From an uncultured Methylophaga sp. (GTDB lineage Bacteria > Pseudomonadota > Gammaproteobacteria > GCF-002020875), in contig CALEHW010000017.1 of NCBI GenBank assembly GCA_937877715.1, forward strand, positions 1-39,485: a DNA stretch of 39,485 bases. Direction: 5' to 3'. Shown one piece after another: positions 31,812-39,485 of this stretch. The notes beneath the pieces were generated by a model. The model did not search any database, was not told the origin of the DNA, and saw only the letters and a list, made by a program, of their open reading frames with translations. A program made the position numbers and the translations under genes. Within the stretch, counting starts at the first letter, position 1. Each line of letters begins with the position of its first letter.

Positions 31812-32776
31812 TGGGCAAGATAACCTGCAGGATAGGGATCGATCTTGGAGGGACGAAAATCGAGGCGATCGTCATCGATCGTAATGGGGCAGAGCTGGTT
31901 AGAAAGCGTGTAGCTACTCCACAGGGTGACTACAGGGGAACGCTGCAGGCGATTCATGAACTGGTCGAGGCAGTTGAACAGGAGAGTGGCCTCTTTGGGT
32001 CGGTTGGTATAGGGGTGCCGGGGGCAATCTCACCTGCAACCGGGCTGATAAAGAATGCCAACTCCACGATATTGATTGGCCACCCACTGGATCGTGATCT
32101 GGAGAAGTTGCTCCAGCGCCCAGTCCGAATGACCAATGACGCAAACTGTTTTGCCCTCTCCGAGGCGGTGGATGGGGCGGCAGCAGGGGCAGATAGTGTG
32201 TTTGGGGTTATTCTCGGAACCGGGGTGGGAGGTGGGATAGTAATAGATAGAAAGGTTGTGACCGGGGCCAATGCAATCGCCGGGGAGTGGGGCCATAACC
32301 CTCTGCCATGGCCAAAACCATCAGAGATTCCGGGGACTGAGTGTTACTGTGGAAAAGAGGGCTGTATAGAGACATTTCTCTCTGGATCTGCCCTGCAGAT
32401 GAGTTATTATCGGCAGACAGAAGTTACACGACTTCGTTCCTCAGTTCAGATATCGGCGCAGGAGATTGCCGACAGAGCACAACATGGAGAGCATGATGCA
32501 AATGAGGTTATGGAGAGATATGAACATCGATTGGCACGAGGGCTTGCAACTGTGATTAATCTAATGGATCCAAAAATTATTGTTCTTGGCGGTGGTCTTT
32601 CAAATATCGATCGCCTATATCCAAATGTAAAAAACCTCTGGGGCGAGTATGTATTCTCCGATGAGGTAAGAACAGAGCTGCTCAAGGCAAAACATGGAGA
32701 CTCAGGTGGAGTCCGTGGCGCGGCCTGGCTCTGGTCAGATCATGAGATCTGGGGAGACAATGGCCCCAGCGAGTGA
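31811..32776 (+). CDS. mak: Mak-type fructokinase (ROK family)
   Basis: The product is 321 aa from the ATG at 31811, which shares one base with the cobD stop (TGATG). Family features are GIDLGGTKIEAIVID (ATP-binding phosphate 1), GIGVPGAISPATGLIKNANST, the NDANCFALSEAVDGAAAGA stretch, ILGTGVGGG, AGEWGHNPLPWP, the ROK zinc motif CYCGKEGCIETFLSG, and the C-terminal KAKHGDSGGVRGAAWLW. The last two closely follow E. coli Mak as I remember it, so a hexose (fructose/mannose) kinase is the best call. Its place in a cobalamin operon is unexpected, and the physiological substrate here is not proven. Confidence 0.9.
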   Translation: MGKITCRIGIDLGGTKIEAIVIDRNGAELVRKRVATPQGDYRGTLQAIHELVEAVEQESGLFGSVGIGVPGAISPATGLIKNANSTILIGHPLDRDLEKLLQRPVRMTNDANCFALSEAVDGAAAGADSVFGVILGTGVGGGIVIDRKVVTGANAIAGEWGHNPLPWPKPSEIPGTECYCGKEGCIETFLSGSALQMSYYRQTEVTRLRSSVQISAQEIADRAQHGEHDANEVMERYEHRLARGLATVINLMDPKIIVLGGGLSNIDRLYPNVKNLWGEYVFSDEVRTELLKAKHGDSGGVRGAAWLWSDHEIWGDNGPSE

Positions 32777-33104
32777 CCGGAAGCTGGGGAGTATTGGTGA
32801 GCTTAACCAGGCTCTAGTTAGTCATCCCGGAGTTCTCCTCTACTTCAGTACCCCACAATGCAATGTTTGCAAGGTGCTCCGTCCCAAGTTGATGGAGCTG
32901 TTTGAGCAGAACTATCCGGAGATTGGCCGCTACTATATCGACTCTACTGAGACCCCTGAGATCTCTGGGCAGTACTCGGTTTTTGCAGTCCCCACTATTA
33001 TCCTGTTTCTCGATGGTAAGGAGTTTGCGCGTAAATCCCGCAACTTCAGCCCTGCCGAATTGATTGAGGAGATCCGTCGCCCATGGGAGATCATGAACTC
33101 CTGA
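32760..33104 (+). CDS. Thioredoxin-family protein
   Basis: The product is 114 aa from ATG 32760, preceded by GGGGAG. An in-frame start at 32694 would lie deeper in mak and adds residues unlike the fold. The active site is CNVC in FSTPQCNVCKVLRPKL (Trp/Gly-Pro of classical thioredoxin replaced), with the cis-Pro in FAVPTIILFLDGKE. No signal peptide, so it is cytoplasmic. It overlaps the mak end by 17 bases and is the last gene of cbiB-cobD-mak-trx. It may be a redox partner or chaperone; its specific target is unknown. Confidence 0.88.
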   Translation: MAPASDRKLGSIGELNQALVSHPGVLLYFSTPQCNVCKVLRPKLMELFEQNYPEIGRYYIDSTETPEISGQYSVFAVPTIILFLDGKEFARKSRNFSPAELIEEIRRPWEIMNS

Positions 33105-33134
33105 CGGATACCAGTAGCCCCTTATCTCCTTGGT

Positions 33135-34430
33135 TTAGAGGTTATACATCCCGGGAAACAGCAGAATTGACCCCAGTACCGCAATCTGAATCAGAATGAA
33201 TGGGGTAACACCTTTGTAGATGTCCGTGGTCTGGATTTCCGGTGGAGCAACCCCTTTCAGATAGAAGAGGCTGAACCCGAATGGTGGGGTGAGGAAGGAG
33301 GTTTGCAGGTTCATCGCAATCAGGATTGCATACCAGAGTAGTGGGATTCCAAGAATCTCTGCAATGGGTAGTAGGATTGGCACTACAATAAAGGCGATCT
33401 CTACAAAGTCTATGAAGAATCCAAGAATCAGGATGAAGAGCATGGAGAAGATCAGGAACCCCCATTTCTCCCCAGGAAGCTGAAGCAGATACTCCTCAAC
33501 GATCCTGTCCCCACCGGTATAGGTAAACGCCATTGAGAAGGCAGTTGCCCCGACCAGAATTGCGAAGACCATTGCAGTTATCTTAACGGTCTCCTCGGCG
33601 CTTTCCAGCAGGGCAGATAGGGAGAATTTTCGATAGAAGATGGATAGCAGAATTGCTCCAACTCCTCCAACCGCAGAGGACTCAGTTGGGGTGGCAATGC
33701 CGGCAAAGATCGAGCCTAGCACCACAATAATCAGAATCATTGGGGGGATGATTGCTTTCATCGCATCCAGGTACTGCCTGCGGATTGATGCCTGCTCTTC
33801 CGAGGTCTGGTCAAAGGGGATTGCAGGTGCACTCCCTTCGACAATATGGGTGTAGAGCAGCACATAGAGGATGTAAAAACCAACCAGTACCAGCCCGGGA
33901 ATTACAGCAGCCCTGAACAGATCACCAACTGGTATTCCCATTACATCCCCCAGAACAATCAGGATGATGGATGGTGGAATGATCTGTCCTAATGTTCCAG
34001 ATGCACAGATAACCCCGCAGCTTAGAGGGCGGTTATAGTGGTACTTGAGCATGACCGGAAGTGAGATTACTCCCATTGCTACTACGCTGGCTCCAACTAC
34101 GCCGGTTGAGGCTGCGAGCAGAGTTCCCACCAATATAGTTGAGATTGCGAGCCCACCCGAGACCTTGCCAAAGAGTCTAGCCATCGACTCCAGTAGTTGC
34201 TCAGCCAGCTCTGTTTTTTGCAGCATGATTCCCATGAAGATAAAGAGCGGGACTGCCATCAGGGTGGAATTCTCCATGATGGATTGGATCCGGAATGGCA
34301 TAAAGGCAAAAATCTGAACACCCTCTGAGAGAGCCCCAAAGAGCAGAGCAATGCCACCAAAGGTAAATGCGACCGGAAAACCGAAAAGCAGAAATAGTAG
34401 TGCTGTGGCAAACATCAGAAGCCCAATCAT
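33135..34430 (-). CDS. dctM: TRAP transporter large permease (DctM)
   Basis: The product is 431 aa from ATG 34430, which overlaps the dctQ stop by 4 bases (ATGA) and has AAGGA upstream. It is a polytopic protein with about 12 hydrophobic spans. DctM hallmarks are MLQKTELAEQLLESMARLFGKVSGGLAISTILVGTLLAASTGVVGASVVAMG, ASGTLGQIIPPSIILIVLGDVMGIPVGDLF, and IAMNLQTSFLTPPFGFSLFYLKGVAPP near the C-terminus. It is the Na+-driven translocation subunit. It is last in dctP-dctQ-dctM and converges on the thioredoxin-like gene 30 bases away. Confidence 0.97.
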   Translation of the reverse strand: MIGLLMFATALLFLLFGFPVAFTFGGIALLFGALSEGVQIFAFMPFRIQSIMENSTLMAVPLFIFMGIMLQKTELAEQLLESMARLFGKVSGGLAISTILVGTLLAASTGVVGASVVAMGVISLPVMLKYHYNRPLSCGVICASGTLGQIIPPSIILIVLGDVMGIPVGDLFRAAVIPGLVLVGFYILYVLLYTHIVEGSAPAIPFDQTSEEQASIRRQYLDAMKAIIPPMILIIVVLGSIFAGIATPTESSAVGGVGAILLSIFYRKFSLSALLESAEETVKITAMVFAILVGATAFSMAFTYTGGDRIVEEYLLQLPGEKWGFLIFSMLFILILGFFIDFVEIAFIVVPILLPIAEILGIPLLWYAILIAMNLQTSFLTPPFGFSLFYLKGVAPPEIQTTDIYKGVTPFILIQIAVLGSILLFPGMYNL

Positions 34431-34939
34431 GGTTGATCCTTCTCTCCAAAGCGCCAACTACGTAGCATAAAGCCGACACTACTTATCAGCACCAACAGGA
34501 AGGAGAGTGGAATCATTGATTTGATAATCCAGCGATAGGGGAGTCCACCAGGGTCTCCACTGCTCTCACCAAGCTGGTATGACTCTGCTACAAATCCAAC
34601 TCCATACCAGGTAATAAGTGTGCAGAATGGGATTAGTAGAAGCAGGGTTCCCGTAATATCTATCTGGGCTCGCCGTTTTGCAGATAGTCTGTCATAGATT
34701 AGATCAACCCGAACATGACCATCCATACTCAGGGTATAAGAGATTCCCAGAAGAAAGAGAGATGCATAGAGGTGCCACTCCATCTCTTGCATTCCAATAG
34801 AGACATCATTAAAGAGGTAACGCATGATGACATCGTAGAAGACGTTGGCCAGCAACAGCAGCAGCAGAATGGCGGATAGCCTGCCGGTAGCAGCTGAGAG
34901 GCCACCAATCTTGCTTTCAATGTTATGGATGGTTGTCAT
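34427..34939 (-). CDS. dctQ: TRAP transporter small permease (DctQ)
   Basis: The product is 170 aa from ATG 34939. A longer frame to 34975 would run into the terminator hairpin and is unlikely. There are four hydrophobic spans. The MQEMEWHLYASLFLLGISYTLSMDGHVRVDLIYDRLS segment is the typical DctQ signature (EW...GH-R-D). It pairs with DctM in the membrane. It is separated from dctP by 73 bases containing a strong hairpin, so permease genes are probably expressed below the binding protein. Confidence 0.95.
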   Translation of the reverse strand: MTTIHNIESKIGGLSAATGRLSAILLLLLLANVFYDVIMRYLFNDVSIGMQEMEWHLYASLFLLGISYTLSMDGHVRVDLIYDRLSAKRRAQIDITGTLLLLIPFCTLITWYGVGFVAESYQLGESSGDPGGLPYRWIIKSMIPLSFLLVLISSVGFMLRSWRFGEKDQP

Positions 34940-34961
34940 GGATGTTGAGATTATACAGAAC

Positions 34962-34988
34962 AAAAAAGGGGGCATTGTTGCCCCCTTT
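34962..34988 (-). terminator. Intrinsic terminator/attenuator between dctP and dctQ
   Basis: On the minus strand AAAGGGGGCA pairs with TGCCCCCTTT (10-bp stem at 34979-34988 and 34965-34974, 4-base loop) and is followed by a run of T. It lies 24 bases downstream of the dctP stop and before dctQ. It would stop most transcripts after dctP. Confidence 0.9.
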
Positions 34989-35012
34989 GTATCACTTTAA
35001 TAAGTTGTGAAA

Positions 35013-36134
35013 TCAGTTTAGCTGTTCCATGGCCTCATAGTAGCTTTGGTCTGAAATCCTGGTCCAGGCTCGTGCCTTCTTTAGGTAAGCTGTCTGTGAT
35101 TCGATAATCTCCTTGGCAAGAGGGTCTGCAGCAGCACGCTCGGCAATCAGCTCGTCATTGGCGCTTTTCATTGCCTGCAGTACCTCGGTAGGGAATGACT
35201 TAACCTGAATGTTTGGGTATTCACTCTTCATCGAGGCCCAGTTCTCTGCGCTCTCATGGTAAGAGTGAGCGTACATGTCGTATGCCGCTACCCGCATTGC
35301 AACTCGGAGAATCTCCTGGATATCGACAGGGAGGGAGCCCCATTTTTCCTTATTAAACATGAACTGCAGCTCAGAGCCAGGCTCGTGCCATCCAGTGTAG
35401 TAGTAGGGGGCAATTTTGTGGAACCCCATACGTAGGTCAAGGGAGGGGCCAACCCACTCTAAGGCATCAATGGTGCCACGCTCCAGTGCTGTATAGAGTT
35501 CACCTGCAGGGATATTAGTTGGTTTTGCGCCAACCTTTGCAAGAACCTCACCTGCAAAGCCAGGGATGCGCATTTTCAGCCCCTGAAGATCCTCAATGGA
35601 ATTGATCTCCTTCTGAAACCAGCCACCCATCTGGTTTCCGGTATTTCCTCCAGGGAAGGAGACCATATTATGAGGAGCATAGACCTTCTGGGTTAGATCA
35701 AACCCGCCACCATGGTAGAACCAGGCATACTGCTCCATGGCGGTCATTCCGAAGGGCATGGATGTGAAATAGAGGGTATTTGGAACTTTTCCTTTCCAGT
35801 AGTAGGAGCCGGAGTGGCCCATGTCATACTGACCAGACTTCACCATATCGAAGATCCCAAGTGGTGCCTTGTGCTTGTTCTTGGAGTCGATGGTGATGTT
35901 GATGCGTCCATTGGACATCTTGTTGGCCATCTCAGCCATGTTGTGGATTGCATCCCCAAAAATCGGGAATTTAGTGGGCCAAGTGTGTGCCAGGCGCAGG
36001 TTGTAGGTTTCGACCGGGACAGAAATTGCTGTCGGTGCCGTTTTCTGGGTGTCGCCACAGCCGGTCAGAGTGAGTGCTGCCAGCACCACCAGGGTAACTG
36101 TAGAGGCAGTTTTCCTAAAGAGTCTGTTCATCAT
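35013..36134 (-). CDS. dctP: TRAP transporter substrate-binding lipoprotein (TakP-like DctP)
   Basis: The product is 373 aa. A signal peptide with lipobox LTGC (Cys26) means that it is membrane-anchored rather than freely soluble. The fold is marked by YNLRLAHTWPTKFPIFGDAIHNMAEMANKMSNGRI and by IPGFAGEVLAKVGAKPTNIPAGELYTALERGTIDALEWVGPSLD (about 210-255), then APYYYTGWHEPGSELQFMFN. The ALERGTIDALEWVGP and YYTGWHEPG stretches resemble TakP-type proteins that bind 2-oxo acids such as pyruvate with a cation; ligand is therefore a guess. AGGAAGAG precedes two consecutive ATGs, either of which may start translation. Confidence 0.95.
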   Translation of the reverse strand: MMNRLFRKTASTVTLVVLAALTLTGCGDTQKTAPTAISVPVETYNLRLAHTWPTKFPIFGDAIHNMAEMANKMSNGRINITIDSKNKHKAPLGIFDMVKSGQYDMGHSGSYYWKGKVPNTLYFTSMPFGMTAMEQYAWFYHGGGFDLTQKVYAPHNMVSFPGGNTGNQMGGWFQKEINSIEDLQGLKMRIPGFAGEVLAKVGAKPTNIPAGELYTALERGTIDALEWVGPSLDLRMGFHKIAPYYYTGWHEPGSELQFMFNKEKWGSLPVDIQEILRVAMRVAAYDMYAHSYHESAENWASMKSEYPNIQVKSFPTEVLQAMKSANDELIAERAAADPLAKEIIESQTAYLKKARAWTRISDQSYYEAMEQLN

Positions 36135-36296
36135 CTCTTCCTATCTTTTCTTCTCGTTATCGGATAAATTGCCTGGCCATCTTACCTGAAAGGCCATATA
36201 GATTCTTCAGCCAATCCAGCTATACCAGAGCGGTAGAGTGAAAAGGGCTAGCTCCGTAGAGAGGGTACCGGCCATAATCAGCATGGCATCAGGAGG

Positions 36297-37445
36297 CTAG
36301 AAATATACCGCCCGGATCCGTTTGATCTCTGGATCATCCACAATGCAACGGTTGAGTGTTTCGGAGAGTTGTTGGGCTTGCCCTTTTGACACCATCTTGT
36401 CGAGTGGAATCCACGCCTCCAGCTCCAGCTCACCGTCGAGATAGTGGAGGGTAAGATCCTCTATCAGCTGACTTTCGGGAATATTTGCCCAACACCCCTC
36501 CATCCGCTGCAGTAGTTCGCTACGTGTCGGCAGAGAGCGGCAGGGGGTAACCTTCTCATCGTTCTCCGGGTCGATATGGATCGTCACATCAGTGATATCC
36601 TCAATATGTTCGTATAGTTTTGTCTCGACACGGTCGGCAATATGGTGCCCCTCGGAGACACTTAGTCGTGGATCGACCAGGATATGGACATCCACCAGAA
36701 TATTAGCTCCCATCTTTCTGGTGCGGAGGCGGTGCATGGCAAGTACCCCCTCAACATCCCTGATCTGTTGCTTAATGGCATTAATCTTGTCCTGCTTGAG
36801 TCCGGTATCGATTAGCTCTTCGATACTCTCCCAGACCAGTTCAACACCTACCTTTGCAACCATCAGTGAAACCCCAACGGCAGCAATTGCATCCAGGTAC
36901 TCCAGTCCAGCCATGGTTCCCATTACCCCGACTAGAACAACAATGGAGGAGAGTGCATCACTCCGGTGGTGCCAGGCATTGGCACGTAACAGATTGGAGC
37001 GAATTCGGTTGGCGACTGCAAAGGTGTAGCGGTAGAGCCCCTCGTTTGAGATGATGGAGATGAGTGCAGCAAATAACACAATCATTCCTGGATTGGTTAG
37101 TTGCTCAGGGTTGAACAGCCGATTGATGGCATCAAACGAGATTCCCGCAGCTACGGCAATAAGGAGGATACCTACAGCAACAGTAATCAGGGTTTCGATC
37201 CGTCCATGGCCATAGGGGTGGTCATCATCAGCCGCCTTGTCGCCATGCTTGGTTGCGTAGAGCACCATGACATCAGAGATCAGATCAGAGAATGAGTGAA
37301 CACCATCAGCAACCAGAGCCTGGGATTGACCAATGATCCCAATGACTATCTTGATGATACTTAGCAGCAGGTTGACCACTCCGCCGATCAGGGTTGCTCG
37401 GCGAGCCTGATGGTAGTTGGAGTTGGTGGGGTTCAGATCATGCAT
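36297..37445 (-). CDS. Cation diffusion facilitator family transporter with long C-terminal extension
   Basis: The product is 382 aa. The CDF domain (1-210) has metal-site residues in ALVADGVHSFSDLISD (D47, H50, D54) and the second site HHRSD in NAWHHRSDALSS, plus DDDHPYGHGRIETL in the loop. The cytoplasmic dimerisation domain (about 210-300) contains the His-rich VDVHILVDPRLSVSEGHHIADRVE and HIDPEND. About 85 further residues (PCRSLPTRSELLQ...) follow, longer than FieF-type proteins (about 300 aa), with a second small alpha/beta module. It should export a divalent cation (Zn, Fe, Co, Mn or Ni); which one cannot be read. It is last in the tonB-pduO-dehydrogenase-CDF run, 8 bases after the preceding gene. 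Confidence 0.92.
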   Translation of the reverse strand: MHDLNPTNSNYHQARRATLIGGVVNLLLSIIKIVIGIIGQSQALVADGVHSFSDLISDVMVLYATKHGDKAADDDHPYGHGRIETLITVAVGILLIAVAAGISFDAINRLFNPEQLTNPGMIVLFAALISIISNEGLYRYTFAVANRIRSNLLRANAWHHRSDALSSIVVLVGVMGTMAGLEYLDAIAAVGVSLMVAKVGVELVWESIEELIDTGLKQDKINAIKQQIRDVEGVLAMHRLRTRKMGANILVDVHILVDPRLSVSEGHHIADRVETKLYEHIEDITDVTIHIDPENDEKVTPCRSLPTRSELLQRMEGCWANIPESQLIEDLTLHYLDGELELEAWIPLDKMVSKGQAQQLSETLNRCIVDDPEIKRIRAVYF

Positions 37446-37453
37446 GGTTCGAT

Positions 37454-38221
37454 CTACAGACTCTCCGCTATCTTTTTCATCTCGGGCAGATCGATCTCCG
37501 CCTCTGCGGCTAGTTGCAGTGCACGCTCTAGGCGTACCGGGGCACTGCGTCCCATGCAGTTGTGGTTTAGATCACCCTCGAAGGCATTTACCATACCGGC
37601 AATCAGGGCCTCCCGATCCATGGTCTCACCAGTCAGCCACTGCTGCAGATCTATAACCTCATTGGCGATGGTGCGGGCAAGTGGCTGGTGGTTATCCCAG
37701 AGCTCACCAACTGTTCCACCGGTGACTAGCCCAGCTATATTGGTGGTTAGAATATAGACATTCTTCAGCACCAGCTCCTGAAGCAATTCCGGTTGTGAGC
37801 TCAATGTATTGACCGGGATATCAAGCTCTCCAAGTGCATCGGCAATAGTCTCTGCATGTGGCCCAAATACCGAGGAGGGGATGATTACCTTGAAATCCAT
37901 TCCCCGTTTTTTCTCGAACCAGACGGAAATCACGGTTGGATTTTTCAACGAATGCTGCTCCCAGTCTCTTGGTAGTAGTTCATTCTGCAGTAGTACCAGT
38001 CGATCTCTCCATTGGGTTGGGATAGTCTCCAGGACAGGGTGGAGGTCATTTTCAGCCACCGCAACCAGAACCAGTTCTGGGTCGGTTATGGATGAGGCAG
38101 TATCGTCAATTGGAGTTGCTCTGGTGGCAGGGTGAACAGTGTATCCGGCCCGTAGAAACCCACGTGCAAAGACACCACCCATCTCTCCAGCTCCAATCAG
38201 TATGATTGATTTGTTATTCAT
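37454..38221 (-). CDS. NAD(P)-binding dehydrogenase-like protein (6PGDH / ketopantoate reductase superfamily)
   Basis: The product is 255 aa from ATG 38221. A frame open to 38305 overlaps the adenosyltransferase gene, but the Rossmann motif follows this Met directly. The nucleotide-binding signature is ILIGAGEMGGVFARGF (5-20). The helical C-terminal domain (about 165-255; LVLKNVYILTTNIAGLV, IDLQQWLTGETMDREALIAGMVNAFEGDLNHNCMGRSA) is like that of 6PGDH/KPR-type enzymes. The catalytic Lys/Glu pattern of PanE is not clear, so I do not assign ketopantoate reductase. Substrate unknown. It sits between a cobalamin adenosyltransferase and a metal transporter. Confidence 0.7.
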   Translation of the reverse strand: MNNKSIILIGAGEMGGVFARGFLRAGYTVHPATRATPIDDTASSITDPELVLVAVAENDLHPVLETIPTQWRDRLVLLQNELLPRDWEQHSLKNPTVISVWFEKKRGMDFKVIIPSSVFGPHAETIADALGELDIPVNTLSSQPELLQELVLKNVYILTTNIAGLVTGGTVGELWDNHQPLARTIANEVIDLQQWLTGETMDREALIAGMVNAFEGDLNHNCMGRSAPVRLERALQLAAEAEIDLPEMKKIAESL

Positions 38222-38271
38222 GATTACAGGTTGTCGATTAACTGTTTTCTTCAATAGGTTATACAGAAAGG

Positions 38272-38829
38272 TCAGGATAATGTGCCACGATTCCCCGGTT
38301 TCCACAATATCTCCTCACTATCTGTCCTGGCCAGAATTCGGGCCATCACGAAGAGCAGGTCAGAGAGTCTGTTCAGATATTTCATAACCTCATCCGCCTT
38401 GTCACCCTGCTGAACCAGACTTACCATTCCTCTCTCGGCTCGCCGACACACTGTACGAGCATGGTGACAGGCTGCAGCAGCAGGTGATCCCCCGGGAAGA
38501 ATAAACTCCTTTAGTGGGGGCAGGTCATTGTTGAGTCTGTCCAGCGTCTTCTCAAGCCACTCTGTATAGCCAGAGTTAACTCTGTTACGTTGCGGAACAC
38601 TTAGATCACTGCCCAGATCAAATAGATCATTCTGTATAGTGTTCACGATGGAGACAAATGTCTCCGGAAGGGTGTGTGTGGCAAGCATCCCAATAATTGC
38701 ATTGAGTTCGTCAATCTCTCCAATGGACTCAATTCTGGGATTGTTCTTGGGTAACCTGCTGCCATCTCCCAGACCAGTTTCACCACGGTCTCCTGTTCTG
38801 GTATAAATTTTTGTCAGCCTCTTTTTCAT
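38272..38829 (-). CDS. pduO: PduO-type cob(I)alamin adenosyltransferase
   Basis: The product is 185 aa. It forms adenosylcobalamin from cob(I)alamin and ATP. The ATP-binding N-terminus is IYTRTGDRGETGLGDGSRLPK (about 8-28). PRIESIGEIDELNA, GGSPAAAACHHARTVCRRAERGMVSL and KYLNRLSDLLFVMARILAR complete the PduO/MMAB signature (conserved Arg/Asp/Glu residues present). The start lies 12 bases after the tonB stop, so the two are very probably co-transcribed. Confidence 0.96.
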   Translation of the reverse strand: MKKRLTKIYTRTGDRGETGLGDGSRLPKNNPRIESIGEIDELNAIIGMLATHTLPETFVSIVNTIQNDLFDLGSDLSVPQRNRVNSGYTEWLEKTLDRLNNDLPPLKEFILPGGSPAAAACHHARTVCRRAERGMVSLVQQGDKADEVMKYLNRLSDLLFVMARILARTDSEEILWKPGNRGTLS

Positions 38830-38841
38830 GAGTAACTGTTC

Positions 38842-39485
<644 letters not shown>

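Overview
The window reads as chromosomal DNA of a gammaproteobacterium. The evidence is CmoM, a GcvR-like double-ACT protein, BamD lying divergent from the rluD-pgeF pair, a YajR-type transporter beside ssb, MobA/MobB and a Mak-type fructokinase. Most of the window is dense housekeeping sequence with very short intergenic gaps and many 1-20 bp gene overlaps. I cannot name the genus. No rRNA, tRNA or CRISPR array was seen.

Layout. (1) 1-4.7 kb is an AT-richer accessory block: the end of an IS30-family transposase cut by the window edge, a very small Cys-x2-Cys ORF, a 1181-residue RecQ-like helicase with a probable nuclease-like N-terminal region, and an overlapping 87-residue coiled-coil/tail-anchor protein. 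This is the best candidate for an undescribed (probably defence) system. (2) 4.7-6.8 kb: a secreted glycine-rich protein, a DUF2238 membrane protein and a lipoprotein cytochrome c. (3) 6.8-12.3 kb, mostly genome maintenance: uvrA, a YajR-type MFS transporter, ssb and ogt. (4) 12.3-15.4 kb: a minus-strand molybdenum cofactor operon, mobA-mobB-moeA-cmoM. (5) 15.5-23.7 kb: DUF2939, DUF523, hemH, nadE, bamD, rluD-pgeF, a gcvR-like gene, def and nadC. nadC ends inside a palindromic repeat. (6) 23.7-25.6 kb: a PilX-like minor pilin and a GspE/PilB-type ATPase, overlapping nadC. (7) 25.7-33.1 kb: late cobalamin genes cobU-cobT-cobS, cobQ and cbiB-cobD, with a fructokinase (mak) and a thioredoxin-like gene appended to the cobD operon. 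A strongly structured 350-bp spacer separates cobS from cobQ. (8) 33.1-36.1 kb: a TRAP transporter (dctP, an intercistronic terminator, dctQ-dctM). (9) 36.3 kb to the end: a minus-strand run tonB-PduO-type adenosyltransferase-dehydrogenase-like protein-CDF transporter. The tonB fragment leaves the window inside a GGCTCA hexanucleotide repeat that encodes Glu-Pro.

How the genes fit together. The cobalamin genes cover amidation to cobyric acid, aminopropanol arm synthesis (CobD, CbiB), nucleotide loop assembly (CobU, CobT, CobS) and adenosylation (PduO type). A TonB-type transducer next to the adenosyltransferase gene suggests a link to energised corrinoid uptake. No early corrin-ring genes and no recognisable cobalamin riboswitch lie in the window. 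MobA/MobB/MoeA make bis-MGD-type molybdenum cofactor for oxidoreductases encoded elsewhere.
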